NCBI GenBank assembly: GCA_014885115.2
Contig: WKLE02006553.1
Span: forward strand, 1-10,393
DNA from: Asterionellopsis glacialis
Taxonomy: Eukaryota > Bacillariophyta > Plagiogrammaphyceae > Rhaphoneidales > Asterionellopsidaceae
Reading direction: 5' to 3'
DNA: 10,393 nucleotides
Part shown: in pieces, positions 1 through 8,349 of the stretch
How the letters are laid out: each line of letters starts with the position of its first letter
Position numbering within the stretch: position 1 is the first letter of the stretch
The notes under the pieces: model-generated
Database searches by the model: none
Seen by the model: only the letters and a program-made list of their open reading frames with translations
Told to the model about the DNA's origin: nothing
Made by a program: the position numbers and the translations under genes

Positions 1-1690
1 GTTAGGTAGTTTATTAACGGTTTAGAGTTTCTTTAAATATATTTTTGAAACACAAATACTATGCTTAGATATCTTAATAATCACCTCCCTCATCTTTATC
101 TCACTCCTCCATGGTCATTCAGTGGGAGGAAGACTTCTACTACTATGCTTCTGTTTGGCTTCATTCATTTTAGTTCTCTGGTTATCAGCATTTGATTACC
201 ATTTAATAATGGTGGGCAAAGGACAGAGGAGGCCATCAATAAAATCATGTACTCTAGCCATGATGTTTAACAGATACACACAGTTTCTCTAGTGGGCCAC
301 AGACTCATAATTGTTATTATCAGTATAATCATTATCCTGCAACCTCAGACTTTCATCTTTTTCAAGATTTCTTCTCTATGTCAATGATGCATGCCATGAT
401 CAACAATTGGTTTCTTGGGAAACATGATTGTACTACATAGGCCCTCATCCATTCCCAACCCCCAACCTGCAGCAAGCATGGAACCACTGCATACAAACAG
501 AAAATCCTACATACAAACAGAAAATCCTAGTTTTATGCTCCTCTGTGTTTCCTTTTTCTAAACATATCATTTCACTCTCCCATTACTGTATTTAAGAAAT
601 GATTTGATAAACTTGATGTTACCATTTTTATCACAGATCTTTCTAAAGTTTCTAAGTTAATTTTCAAATCCTGAACTCAATTCTACAACTGATGCTAATA
701 AAAATCAGCAACTTTTTTTGTGCACCTGGCAAATTCCTATCAGGAAGAAGATATAAACCCACAATGTCAACAGCAAAATGATTTTAACAATCCTTAATTT
801 TTTTCAGCAAATACTGAATCTTTAGTAGCTCAGCAAAATATATTGTTCCTGTTGTTCTAAGCTCTAGTAGACTTTAAACCCTTAGCTGCTTCACCAGATC
901 TAATAATCAGATCCTTCTTCCAAAGAAGCATTTGCAACACCACATACTAGACCAATCAAAAGCAAAATACTACTACTTGGAGATGCAAATCTATTTCATG
1001 GCTATAAAGAGCCCATACATTTCAGGAGCACCTACTATTCTAAAAATAACCTTTGTTTATCTTTTTTGGTGCATCCTAGGCAAAGATTCAAAGCAATTTA
1101 AAAATCATCAGTGGTTGAAGCAGAAGTCAGTTCAAATACTAACTCATAGCAAATATATTTGAGGATAAGGATTATAGACTCTTTAAAAATAGCTATAAAA
1201 TGGACCCATGGGACTGAAATATCAAAACAGACACATGTGATGATGATGTTATTTTTTTGACAAGTACATCAAATTTTTTGATTAGGTTAGAAAAATGACC
1301 ATCATATTAGGCAGAACTTAGATCAAAGAATAACAGCAAACACCTTTTAGAATAAGGAAATGTGTTATCATAAGCTCAGAAAATCTCTAAAGCATAGACC
1401 CATGACTGAAAGCTAAAAAAATAAGAATGACATGATATAGCATAGAAGAATATTTTAGTATGTCTCTTTGTTCAACTTGTACATATAATCTTTGAATATT
1501 ATACAATTGTTCTTCAGATGTTGGCTGAAGGGGAAACAAGTATTTAGAAAGTGGTGAGAAAATTGGATCTTCCAGTGGTAGATTGGGTCACCAGGAAAAT
1601 TCTTAGATTTATTATTTCATTAAATAATACATCATGTATCATATTTCATGAGGAACCACCAGAAAAACATCATATAGACTTATGATGAAG
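1..1690. other. AT-rich stretch without a supportable gene
   Basis: This stretch is visibly AT-rich, with many runs of A and T, and differs in texture from the gene-bearing DNA further right. I find no open frame with convincing protein character on either strand. The longest candidate (932-1162, plus) is low-complexity and rich in Tyr, Lys and Gln. Apart from one 20-bp tandem duplication I see no terminal repeats, coding remnants or RNA gene. It could be ordinary intergenic DNA or a very old mobile-element remnant; the sequence does not decide between them. Confidence 0.6.
490..529. repeat. Perfect 20-bp tandem duplication
   Basis: The 20-base unit catacaaacagaaaatccta occurs at 490-509 and again, identically and head to tail, at 510-529. 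The flanking bases do not extend the match. It looks like a simple recent local duplication (slippage or repair). No function is suggested. Confidence 0.9.
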
Positions 1691-2848
1691 TATCTTGATC
1701 TTTTTGATGTGGAATCTATCAGGATATAAATCTATCAATTTGGGTGGAAAACATGTTGAAATCATTGGTGATTTATGTTGCAAGATATTACATACTGATG
1801 GAAGGTGGTGGTGTTGTGTTTTCGACGGATGCAATCCTGAGATTGTGTCAACATCTTGTCTTGTCATGTTTCCGTGGACGTTGAGATGGTGGTACTGCAA
1901 CTACTGTGGGAACTGGCCGATTTACATAAACTGGTATACAGGAAAATTGTCTCGACACTAGGTGACCTCCGTTAAATTTCGTCCAACGGTTTTTGCTGAT
2001 GGATTGATAAATATGAATTATTCATTATGTGTTGGATATTCAACGGCGATATTTATTACTCGACAGTTAGCGAGGTTCTACGTTAAGTGCAGTCGGATAC
2101 TTACCTGGTATCACCTTGAAGTGTGTATACGCATGTTAAGTAACATGTTATTCTAATTTTTCAAAATGAGATTGTACATTTGATACAAAGTACTGTCCAT
2201 ATCGCATTCTCTATGGAGCGTGCTTGGGAGATGGGGTAGTTCGAGTACGCAGTATACTCGTACGCCTCAGCAGCGATATCCTCGGATCGTTGTCGGGGAA
2301 TTTAATAGACGACGTAGTGACCACACAAAATAGTAATAGGGTATGGGCTTCCTTATCTTTCATTGGAGGAACACTGACTGTGACGTATTTGATGTTTTGA
2401 TTGGGTATCTTTGCCTTCCCCGCAGCAACTGGACCCTTATCAATAATTCGAAAACCGTACGAAACCTTCCGTACTGGTACTATACAGGGTACCTTAGTTT
2501 CTACTCCCGGCACTACTAGCAACTCCGACTTCCAGAACCAAGACCTACTGCTTCTTCAACAAATAAGTCTCGAAACTAGGACGTTTACTACTCTAGTCGG
2601 AAGAAGAATGACGAATGAATTGTTTGTGGTATTGATCCTCTGTCTATATAGTCTATGAAGTTTCTCTCATTGCTAGGATGCAACTCTAGTAGGTAGTTGT
2701 AGGTGGTAGAAAGTCATTCATGTCACGCTGAGCATCAGCATGGGTTCCACCGAGTCATGGGTATGCGCTGTGTGTTCTGTTTGTTGTTGTTAGTAGGTGT
2801 AATTGAAAAGGATTCATTCCTTCCATTTCCTCCAAAAGGCCATTTTGT
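1691..2848. other. Intergenic region with a GTAC-rich patch
   Basis: This region lies downstream of the cyclophilin gene. From about 2220 to 2590 it is rich in GTAC, TACT and ACTC words, like the blocks at 7060-7260 and 9830-10393. Overlapping open frames on both strands (2211-2522 minus, 2401-2658 plus) begin at non-ATG codons and resemble no family I know, so I do not call them genes. The part next to 2849 is presumably the 3' untranslated region and polyadenylation region of the cyclophilin transcript. I see no clear AATAAA there. Confidence 0.5.
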
Positions 2849-3763
2849 TTAGTTGGCAAATTTGGCTTCCTTGATGTAGGAAAGCTTAGGATATTGATCC
2901 TTCAAGTACGCATTCCCCTTAGCTTGGATGAGACCTTGGTTAGGACCTTTTCCATTCGGTTGACCTTCACCATATCCAGCATAGAGTTGATCGACGATGT
3001 CCATCCCTTCAATGACTTGCCCAAAGGGAGAGAAACCTTGGCGGTCCAGGAAGGCATTACCTTCGTTGCGTGTGTTGATAAAGATTTGGGTTGTGCGGGT
3101 GTTGGGACCAGCAGTCGCAAAGACGACGGTTCCACGTGAATTCGAAACCTTCACAGGATCATCTGGCATACTATTGGAACGCCACTGACTTTGCACTTGT
3201 GGATCACCGTTGATTCCAAATTGTGCGATGAAGCCAGGTAGGACGCGGAAGATACGAGTCTCATCAAAGAATTTAATTTCGGTCAATTCCTGAAAAGATC
3301 AAAAGTTGAGTAAATATTTTGGAGGGGGGGAAGGAGTCGTTTCACATGTGAGCATTGATTTATATTGACGTACCTCAAATCGCTTTACTCCTCGTGGGGC
3401 CCATTCAGGACGGAGTTGTATCTTAACCTTTCCGATCTTGCCTTCTTCCCCACCCAAGTTGGCTACTTCTAACTCCACGATACGTCCAGTGGTAGGTTCT
3501 GCATCATCGGCAATCGCCACCGATGGGCCTTGTCGGAAGATTGCAAGAGTTGCCGCTCCGACAACTGCACCACGAATCTTTCCAAGGACGCCACGTCGGG
3601 ATGCTTCAGCCTCCAAGGCCGTAGTGGACCGTTCCGGAGCAGCAGTGAACGCGGTGATGGATGGGGAGAGGGGTGCGGTTGTGAATGCGTTGGTCTGAAC
3701 CAACAGTGCCGCAAGACAGACGATTAGACTGACGAAACGGATGGATTTTCGGATAGAAGTCAT
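2849..3763 (-). CDS. Thylakoid-lumen cyclophilin-type peptidyl-prolyl cis-trans isomerase (two exons)
   Basis: Joined exons 3763-3374 and 3289-2849 encode 276 residues; the TAA stop is at 2851-2849. The ATG at 3763 is the first in its frame and has A at -3. Residues 1-26 form a signal peptide ending QTNA, with Phe27 next: the ASAF-type site of plastid proteins in diatoms. A Ser/Thr/Ala-rich transit stretch follows, then Arg56-Arg57, a hydrophobic segment at 65-76, and Ala83-Ile-Ala85 before acidic residues, which is a Tat-type lumenal signal. The isomerase domain covers about 95-270. By alignment to human cyclophilin A, Arg145 matches catalytic Arg55, and Phe150, Gln153, Gln198 and Phe200 match Phe60, Gln63, Gln111 and Phe113. 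Trp121 of cyclophilin A is replaced by Phe210. The text from VVFATAGPNTRTTQ to the C-terminus resembles bacterial-type more than cytosolic eukaryotic cyclophilins. Role: proline isomerization during protein folding in the lumen. Family is seen directly; location is inferred from the signals. Confidence 0.92.
3290..3373 (-). other. 84-bp GT-AG intron in the cyclophilin gene
   Basis: On the minus strand the donor is GTACGT at 3373 and the acceptor is CTTTTCAG ending at 3290. Splicing is in phase 0 and joins ...GVKRFE to ELTEIKFFDETR..., restoring the unbroken cyclophilin core. Reading through the donor gives a tail unrelated to the family that stops after about 24 codons. The intron is short and its acceptor is T-rich. 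Confidence 0.9.
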
Positions 3764-4850
3764 CTTGCTCGTAGTTGTACTTGATAGAGTTTTTGTGAGT
3801 GCGGGATCACTAGCTGCTGATGACAAGAATACGGTTGTCACAAAAAAAGGGTCAGGAAAGAAAAGGAAATTCTGAGTAAGAAGGGAATGAAACGTGGTAT
3901 TATGGACCAAAGAATCGATGAGCCAGTTTTTTTCGGTCGCTTGCGAACCGCAAAAAGGTGTCCTACTCGTAAAAATCTACCAGGGATGGTCGTCGTACAT
4001 ATTTGCCGTACAGTAATGTACTGCATCTTTTAAAACAAACCTATCGTGTGGCAACGTTCATCTCATTCATTTCCACAAGTCCCCAACTTCTTGCAAAATT
4101 CTACAGTGTCACAGTCACTGTCAGAACGCTTTCTTTGGGGTGTGGGGAACGATTACAACGCATGCCCGCCAAAAACTACGACGCCGAAAACGTATACAAA
4201 AATTAATAGTCGACAATTTTAGCTCACAATCGAACGGATCCCATTGTCGCATTGCACGGTTGGCGAGATCACCCCCCATCCATGCTTGCGGGTTGCGGGG
4301 TCAATAACAGACAACGGGAAAACGAAAGATAGTCATCGGATGGCATATCCGAAATGTTCAACAAAATGTCAAGGGTCTTTGTGAACTCTAATAGATTCCA
4401 TGTTCTACTGGCATTCTGTACGAATGAGTGATATCTCGTGGCTCCATACATATTTCGCCACTATGACCGAAATCCACCCGCTATGCTCACATCCATACAC
4501 CTACTAGTAGGAATAGTACATCATTCCACGTGTTGTTGCTACAGTGGAAATCCCAACGTTCGTCACATTCCTTTATTTCGCCTCTATGTTTGTTTTGGGT
4601 TAACTGTAATAGAGAATACTTGCACCCCGTTTTTGGATTCACCTTCGTACTCCGACCCAGTGGACTACAGGGTCAAACTAGTCGTGAATACTGCACAATT
4701 AAATTGTAGAATAGTATTCAAATTGCCTCTGGGAGGCCCTGCAAAGACATTTTAAATCTTATTTTTTTCTATTTTGTACTCAACAATCTGCCTCATTCTT
4801 GGAGGCAAGAAAGGTATCTGGACAACCCATAAACACAATCGCCAACACCC
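3764..4850. other. Cyclophilin upstream region, no supported gene
   Basis: The first part (3764-4200) should contain the 5' untranslated region and promoter of the minus-strand cyclophilin gene. The reading frame stays open upstream to 3910 but has no ATG above 3763. The plus-strand open frame at 4438-4755 starts at GTG and has a Cys/His/Tyr-rich composition without recognisable motifs. I treat it as chance. I see no repeats or RNA genes here. Confidence 0.5.
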
Positions 4851-4854
4851 AACC

Positions 4855-5157
4855 TCAGCTGACATGCCTGCAATACTCTGACTCTTTCATCCCATTCTTT
4901 TTGGGAAATAACTTTGGAGGTTTTGCTGGAATGAGGTGTAGTGGTGAACAATCCTTAGTAGAATCACGAACTACACCAAATGCAGCTTTCTCGAAAGCAT
5001 GTTGAAAGGCCTGGGCTGCCTCCATTTCAGCAATGGATTCAAGCACGGAGGAAAATTGTTGTTTCAGTGGGCTACGATCAAACTTAAGTTTGTAAAAAAA
5101 CTTAAGTTTGATCGTAACACATGACATGCGATGGCATTTTTTTTCATGACAGGCCAA
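4855..5157 (-). CDS. Unidentified short ORF, possible small protein or exon remnant
   Basis: I do not recognise this ORF. The frame is open for 100 codons from 5157. Its last 70 or so residues look more protein-like than the other short ORFs here: an amphipathic Ala/Glu/Gln stretch (residues 38-60, with SVLESIAEMEAAQAF), then a Pro/Lys-rich segment (AKPPKLFPKK) and a short charged end. The first 28 codons cross the 5073-5116 hairpin and the edge of the duplicated block, so they are unlikely to be real protein. An internal ATG at 5025 would give 56 residues. It could be a small protein, an exon or gene fragment stranded by rearrangement, or chance. Confidence 0.22.
   Translation of the reverse strand: MACHEKKCHRMSCVTIKLKFFYKLKFDRSPLKQQFSSVLESIAEMEAAQAFQHAFEKAAFGVVRDSTKDCSPLHLIPAKPPKLFPKKNGMKESEYCRHVS
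5073..5116. repeat. Perfect inverted repeat, 19-bp arms and 6-nt loop
   Basis: Positions 5073-5091 and 5098-5116 are exact reverse complements separated by GTAAAA. Each arm also contains the 12-bp palindrome AAACTTAAGTTT, so alternative pairings are possible. The hairpin ends four bases before the left edge of the duplicated block at 5120. It may be a foldback element, a transcription-end structure or a rearrangement junction; the sequence alone cannot say which. Confidence 0.85.
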
Positions 5158-5297
5158 AAAATAACCCCTTTTCTATCTGATTGCATTTCATTTCAATCTT
5201 CAATCTGCAAATCATGTGCACATTGCATAATTACTCTCTGTAAATCCTGGTTTATACAGCTGATTTTGATCAACGCAGACGGAATCGGTGTAGTACC
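5120..5297 (-). repeat. Duplicated block, copy A (3' end and flank of an FkbM gene)
   Basis: This block matches 8350-8565 in the same orientation. The first 23 bases, beginning catgacatgcgatggca, are identical. A later run of 22 bases around ctgtaaatcctggttt is also identical. Between them the match continues with small insertions and deletions. The match covers the last codons of the methyltransferase gene and about 90-115 bp of its downstream flank. Noncoding and coding parts seem about equally well preserved, which suggests shared descent rather than convergence. Confidence 0.85.
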
Positions 5298-5443
5298 TAC
5301 AGATCTTAAACATTACTCATATGGATCCCAGTGCGAAGTCGCAAAGAGTATGATGAACTCACCAATATTGACCCCATTGCAATGAAGTGCGGGAGAAAGC
5401 CGCGGTGTGTTAAAGGGTCACTTGAATAAGTACAATAGAATCC
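5212..5443 (-). pseudogene. Decayed C-terminal remnant of an FkbM-family methyltransferase paralogue
   Basis: On the minus strand, bases 5296-5212 read ...YYTDSVCVDQNQLYKPGF TESNYAMCT then TGA. The intact gene at 8466-9419 ends FWVRNDSVGQPFPEGAKLP LHKPGFTESDYATCT then TGA. The shared DSV, KPGFTES, YA and final CT, plus the same stop, show that this is a paralogous C-terminus. Upstream the match is weaker: a TATTGTACT run at about 5438-5430 lines up with the EYCT codons of the intact gene, but the frame carries stops. No start, membrane anchor or SAM-binding motifs survive between here and the neighbouring gene. A very short spliced exon of an unseen gene is the alternative. Confidence 0.7.
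5297..5362 (-). other. Possible 66-bp intron inside the FkbM remnant
   Basis: The minus strand has GTGAGT at 5362 and TGTAG ending at 5297. Removing this segment makes the remnant read QYWYYTDSV, matching AFWVRNDSV in the intact gene, including the Trp whose codon the junction splits. It would also account for the remnant being longer than its counterpart here. The intact gene has no intron at this point. GT and AG dinucleotides are common, so this is tentative. Confidence 0.3.
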
Positions 5444-5628
5444 AATTGAAAGGCAAAAACTCAATGCATCTGAATTTTACCATAGAGGGCGCAAGCAGGC
5501 TTAGGTGTAGCAGTGTCGATTCTATAAACAATATTTAGCTAGTTGTAAAAACTTTGTGCGATACAACATCCAAGATAGTTGTCCCACCAAAATACGTCAT
5601 CGGAGGTAGAATGTACGCTCCGACCTAT

Positions 5629-6621
5629 CTATTCAAACACACTCGCAAACTCTTCGTAGTTTTGAGGTCTCGAAGGCTGAATCGCGAATACAACCAAGCG
5701 GAAACAACCTCTGAATTCATTCGATATGAGTTCCTTAAAGCAAGCCGCGATTTTTCGAGGATTATTCCCATGCACACCGCATCCAAAGGCACATAGAACA
5801 AGATCTGTGCATCCATGCTCGGCAAAAATGGAAAGAGCGCGAAACAGTCGATCACGCATCGCAGAGTCTATTGCCATGAATTCAATGTCGTCAATACTTG
5901 ATCCTGGCTTCTGTGCTTTTGGTACCGTAGCTTCGCCACCTTTTGCGAGGACAAAAGCATTTGGTGCCGGTATGTTGACGAACGAAAATTCACGATACTT
6001 GTCGAGCAAGTCACCTTTCATGGAATCCTCTCGTATTACCGGTACACGCGGGCAGAAAATGGCGCAACTGCTACTCGATTCTTGGTATTTTGGTTTGTTG
6101 TTGACATAGTAAAAGTGATGAGGCCTATCCTTGTATTGCTCAAGGCAAGGATAAAGCAGAGAAGCCCTACATAAACCTTCTTCTTGACTCAAAGTGCCTC
6201 GAAGAAACTTGTCGGGATATTTGCCTGAAGCAGAATTGAGAATACCAACCTCTGCCTGGTCATTGACTCTTAGTATTTCATCTTGTAACTTCATTGCTAC
6301 CTGAAGCGAAGATCCGTAGCAAACACAAAACTCTGTGGATTCGAACCGCTCGATAGTCGTTTTGGACGGTTCAAAGATATGAGAGGAGTGGTAATGCATC
6401 GAATTTTCCATGGAATATTTCAGAGCTTCTGAGACATCAATTTCATGGCCACGCCTATTAACATATTTTCCCTCTTTTGCTATCCGAAGGGTATCTTGTG
6501 ATATCTTGATAAGCCAGCCCCTACTGAACGTCAATCCCAAATGAATCTTTCGTGCTTGGACAGGTGAGCTCGTATTGAAACGTTGACTATCAACGCGCCG
6601 CATTGCAGTTTGGGGTGACAT
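5629..6621 (-). CDS. Microbial-type PARG-like protein (TIGR02452 / DUF2263 family) with an altered glycine loop
   Basis: This is a single exon of 330 residues with a TAG stop at 5631-5629. The ATG at 6621 is the first after an in-frame TAA about 30 bases upstream. Family features in order: N-terminal part with LRIAKEGKYVNRRGHEI (45-61); core VGILNSASGKYP (125-136); Gln146-Glu147-Glu148 followed by GLCRASLLYP; PRVPVIRED (191-199); a PAPN motif (218-221); and FGCGVHGNNP (279-288) leading to FKEL and VVFAI. These match the family that removes poly(ADP-ribose) by cutting ribose-ribose bonds. The usual signature is GGG followed 6-8 residues later by QEE. Here the glycines are replaced by Asp137-Lys138 with seven residues before QEE, one residue shorter than usual. 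Fold and catalytic glutamates are kept, but hydrolysis is not assured. There is no targeting signal, so a cytosolic or nuclear location is likely. Confidence 0.85.
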   Translation of the reverse strand: MSPQTAMRRVDSQRFNTSSPVQARKIHLGLTFSRGWLIKISQDTLRIAKEGKYVNRRGHEIDVSEALKYSMENSMHYHSSHIFEPSKTTIERFESTEFCVCYGSSLQVAMKLQDEILRVNDQAEVGILNSASGKYPDKFLRGTLSQEEGLCRASLLYPCLEQYKDRPHHFYYVNNKPKYQESSSSCAIFCPRVPVIREDSMKGDLLDKYREFSFVNIPAPNAFVLAKGGEATVPKAQKPGSSIDDIEFMAIDSAMRDRLFRALSIFAEHGCTDLVLCAFGCGVHGNNPRKIAACFKELISNEFRGCFRLVVFAIQPSRPQNYEEFASVFE

Positions 6622-7059
6622 TTGAGTTTCTGGATTGATGGATGCAACTTATGTTTCTTCCACAGAAGCAATTGTTTTATTTGAAATGTTCACTTCTCTA
6701 TTGTATTTTCGACCTGTTTTGATGAGATAATGACACTTTCTCTGGCCACGCATCAGAACAGGAATCAAAAAATATCTCTTGGACTCGTGGTCCTTCCTGA
6801 CGGCTCACTTCCTTGCACTTTTGCTCTTTGGCTTCAACGACATTCTCGCAGAAGAGACGACAATAAGCACAGAAGCAGAGAAGAGCTTTCTTTCTTCTTT
6901 CTTCCAATCGATGACTATAATTAATTATTATTCTTCATAACCCGGAGACCTTTGTGTCCATCTGGTTTCAATCATGCGCATACGTCATCGTAAAAATGAA
7001 TAATTTCATCGATCTCTGACGCACCAGCATTCTCCCCGCTCCCCGCCTATCGAGGTTGG
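6622..7059. other. Upstream region of the PARG-like gene
   Basis: This holds the presumed 5' untranslated region and promoter of the minus-strand PARG-like gene. A plus-strand ATG frame at 6730-6924 (64 codons, Arg- and Ser-rich at its end) and a minus-strand frame at 6698-6907 with a non-ATG start overlap each other. Neither resembles a known protein. I see no clear TATA box or other regulatory motif. Confidence 0.45.
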
Positions 7060-7260
7060 CTCCAGTACCGTACTGTACAGTACTGTACTAGGTACTCCGG
7101 GTACATAGCACCTACTCCTACTGTACCGTAATACTAGTAGCGTACTCCTACATTACTGGCTACTGTAGGTCCTACAGCTCGAATCACAATCCAGGTAGGA
7201 GTAAGAACAGTAGTCAGTACCACACCACCGTAGATCGTAGAATGTACTCCTACAACACAA
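7060..7260. repeat. GTAC/TACTCC-rich low-complexity block with a 14-bp palindrome
   Basis: The words GTAC, TACTG, TACTCC and CTAC recur densely here. Positions 7070-7083 form the perfect palindrome GTACTGTACAGTAC. The same vocabulary appears in parts of 2220-2590 and 9830-10393, so these patches may be a dispersed intergenic repeat type of this genome. No coding content is convincing. Confidence 0.6.
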
Positions 7261-7395
7261 CGTCGTAAGTTGATTCTGATAGCCAAAATCGCGTAGAAGT
7301 CTTGCCACCTGCCCCACCCATCTGGAAAATTGGAATACATGGCCATCTAAAGCTATCAATATCTCATCAGCAAACATGAGTAGTGCAAATATTTA
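7257..7395 (-). pseudogene. Possible decayed non-LTR reverse transcriptase scrap
   Basis: In one minus-strand frame the translation runs ALLMFADEILIALDG, then about 14 residues, then ARLLRDFGYQNQL. This resembles the active-site region of LINE-type reverse transcriptases, where FADD plus a hydrophobic run and often DG is followed by a helix and an FG...SGYKIN-like segment. The second catalytic Asp would be Glu, and about four residues before YQNQ are missing. The frame has a TAA just upstream and loses resemblance downstream, so if real it is dead. The match is short and judged by eye; chance is a serious alternative. Confidence 0.25.
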
Positions 7396-7714
7396 AACAT
7401 GAACTTAGTTAGTATAGTATAGGAAAGAATTTCAGCAATCTATCCTCCCTCAGGTGGAACCTCTACTGCTTGAGTTATTACTCATACAGTATCAAAATTT
7501 GGAGCAAATGTTCCCTTTGAAATAAAAAACTAGTGGACATCTCACCAACCAAGATGAGTAGTGCAAATATTAAACACAGGAACTTAGTCATTATAGTATG
7601 GGAAAGAATTTCAGCAATCCATCCTCATTTACAATGTGTACTTCTTGAGTTATTACTCATGAAGCAACAAAATATTTGTACCAAATGATCATTTTGAAAT
7701 AAGAAACTAGTGTC
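7360..7714. repeat. Two diverged tandem copies of a 177-bp unit
   Basis: Copy 1 (about 7360-7537) and copy 2 (about 7538-7714) share a series of words in the same order: ctca-c-a, atgagtagtgcaaatatt, gaacttagt, tatagtat, gaaagaatttcagcaatc, atcctc, cttgagttattactcat, and gaaata-aaactagtg. The offset of atgagta between copies is exactly 178. Each copy has atgagta near its start and tactcat near the inverted position later. The copies differ by many substitutions and small indels, so the duplication is old. No open frame spans either copy. Confidence 0.85.
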
Positions 7715-8349
7715 GGAGTGTGGAGTGTGGACCCGGACCTTTGTCCTGTGTAGCAATAAACCCCTCTTTTTTTTCAAGATATGATTTCAAAAATTGGCAC
7801 CAGATGGATAGAGAACAGACACTGGGTCACAAGACTATGATCAGAACAATCATCACCAAAAAAAACAAACTAATGAGAAGTAAAGATGCTTATATAGAAG
7901 GTGACGAAAAGGGATTAAGATCACAACTCTTTCTTCAAGTCACAAACAAAAAAAACAAGTGCTCATTTCATTGTAAATACATAGTATCCTAACTTGATTT
8001 TTTTTAACTAAAAAAGATTGAACAAGGAATATAATAGATTGCCAAATCTGGGGAAGAGTGCAATGCTAAAAAGGTTGCAATTGTGTAATGATGATGCAGA
8101 GGATATTTTTATGAAAATGCAGACATGAATGGGAAGAGGGAATATACGAGGAGGGGAAGATGGAGAGGACGTTGGATAGGAGCGTTCTTGTGCATAAATT
8201 CCAAAGGGATGAATAATCATAGTGGGTTACAAAGGTAGAGGGTTGTATACGTTTTTTTTTTTTCATTTAAAAAATGGTTACCTTTCCTACAGATATTAAT
8301 TACTATGAAAGTACTTTTTGGGGGTAGGTCATTTTTTAATTTCTTATTC
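7715..8349. other. AT-rich intergenic DNA, nothing identified
   Basis: This segment lies beyond the methyltransferase transcript end and the 177-bp repeats. It contains A- and T-runs and a purine-rich tract (about 8125-8175). The plus-strand frame at 7720-7992 starts at a GTG and is Lys-rich without motifs. The overlapping minus-strand frames at 8008-8266 are translations of the purine tract. I see no gene. Confidence 0.5.

Noticed and set aside
370..400. LYVND reading on the plus strand, resembling the LYVDD motif of Copia reverse transcriptases
   Set aside because: Only five residues fit, the frame closes soon after, and nothing around it matches the rest of a Pol domain.
2211..2522. 103-codon minus-strand frame with fairly protein-like composition
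   Set aside because: It starts at TTG, overlaps a competing plus-strand frame, ends in translated GTAC-rich repeat and matches no family I recognise.
2030..2561. Possible solo LTR beginning TGTTGG and ending CAACA
   Set aside because: The ends have the look of Copia LTR termini, but the flanking bases (ttatg and aataa) show no target-site duplication, and no second LTR or internal coding region is visible.
2902..3714. Several 60-86 codon frames overlapping the cyclophilin exons
   Set aside because: They are alternative-frame readings of a well-supported gene.
3764..3910. N-terminal extension of the cyclophilin frame upstream of the ATG at 3763
   Set aside because: No ATG occurs in this stretch, and starting at 3763 places the signal peptide exactly at the N-terminus.
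4438..4755. 105-codon plus-strand frame
   Set aside because: It begins with GTG, is rich in Cys, His and Tyr without any motif, and lies in DNA with no other sign of a gene.
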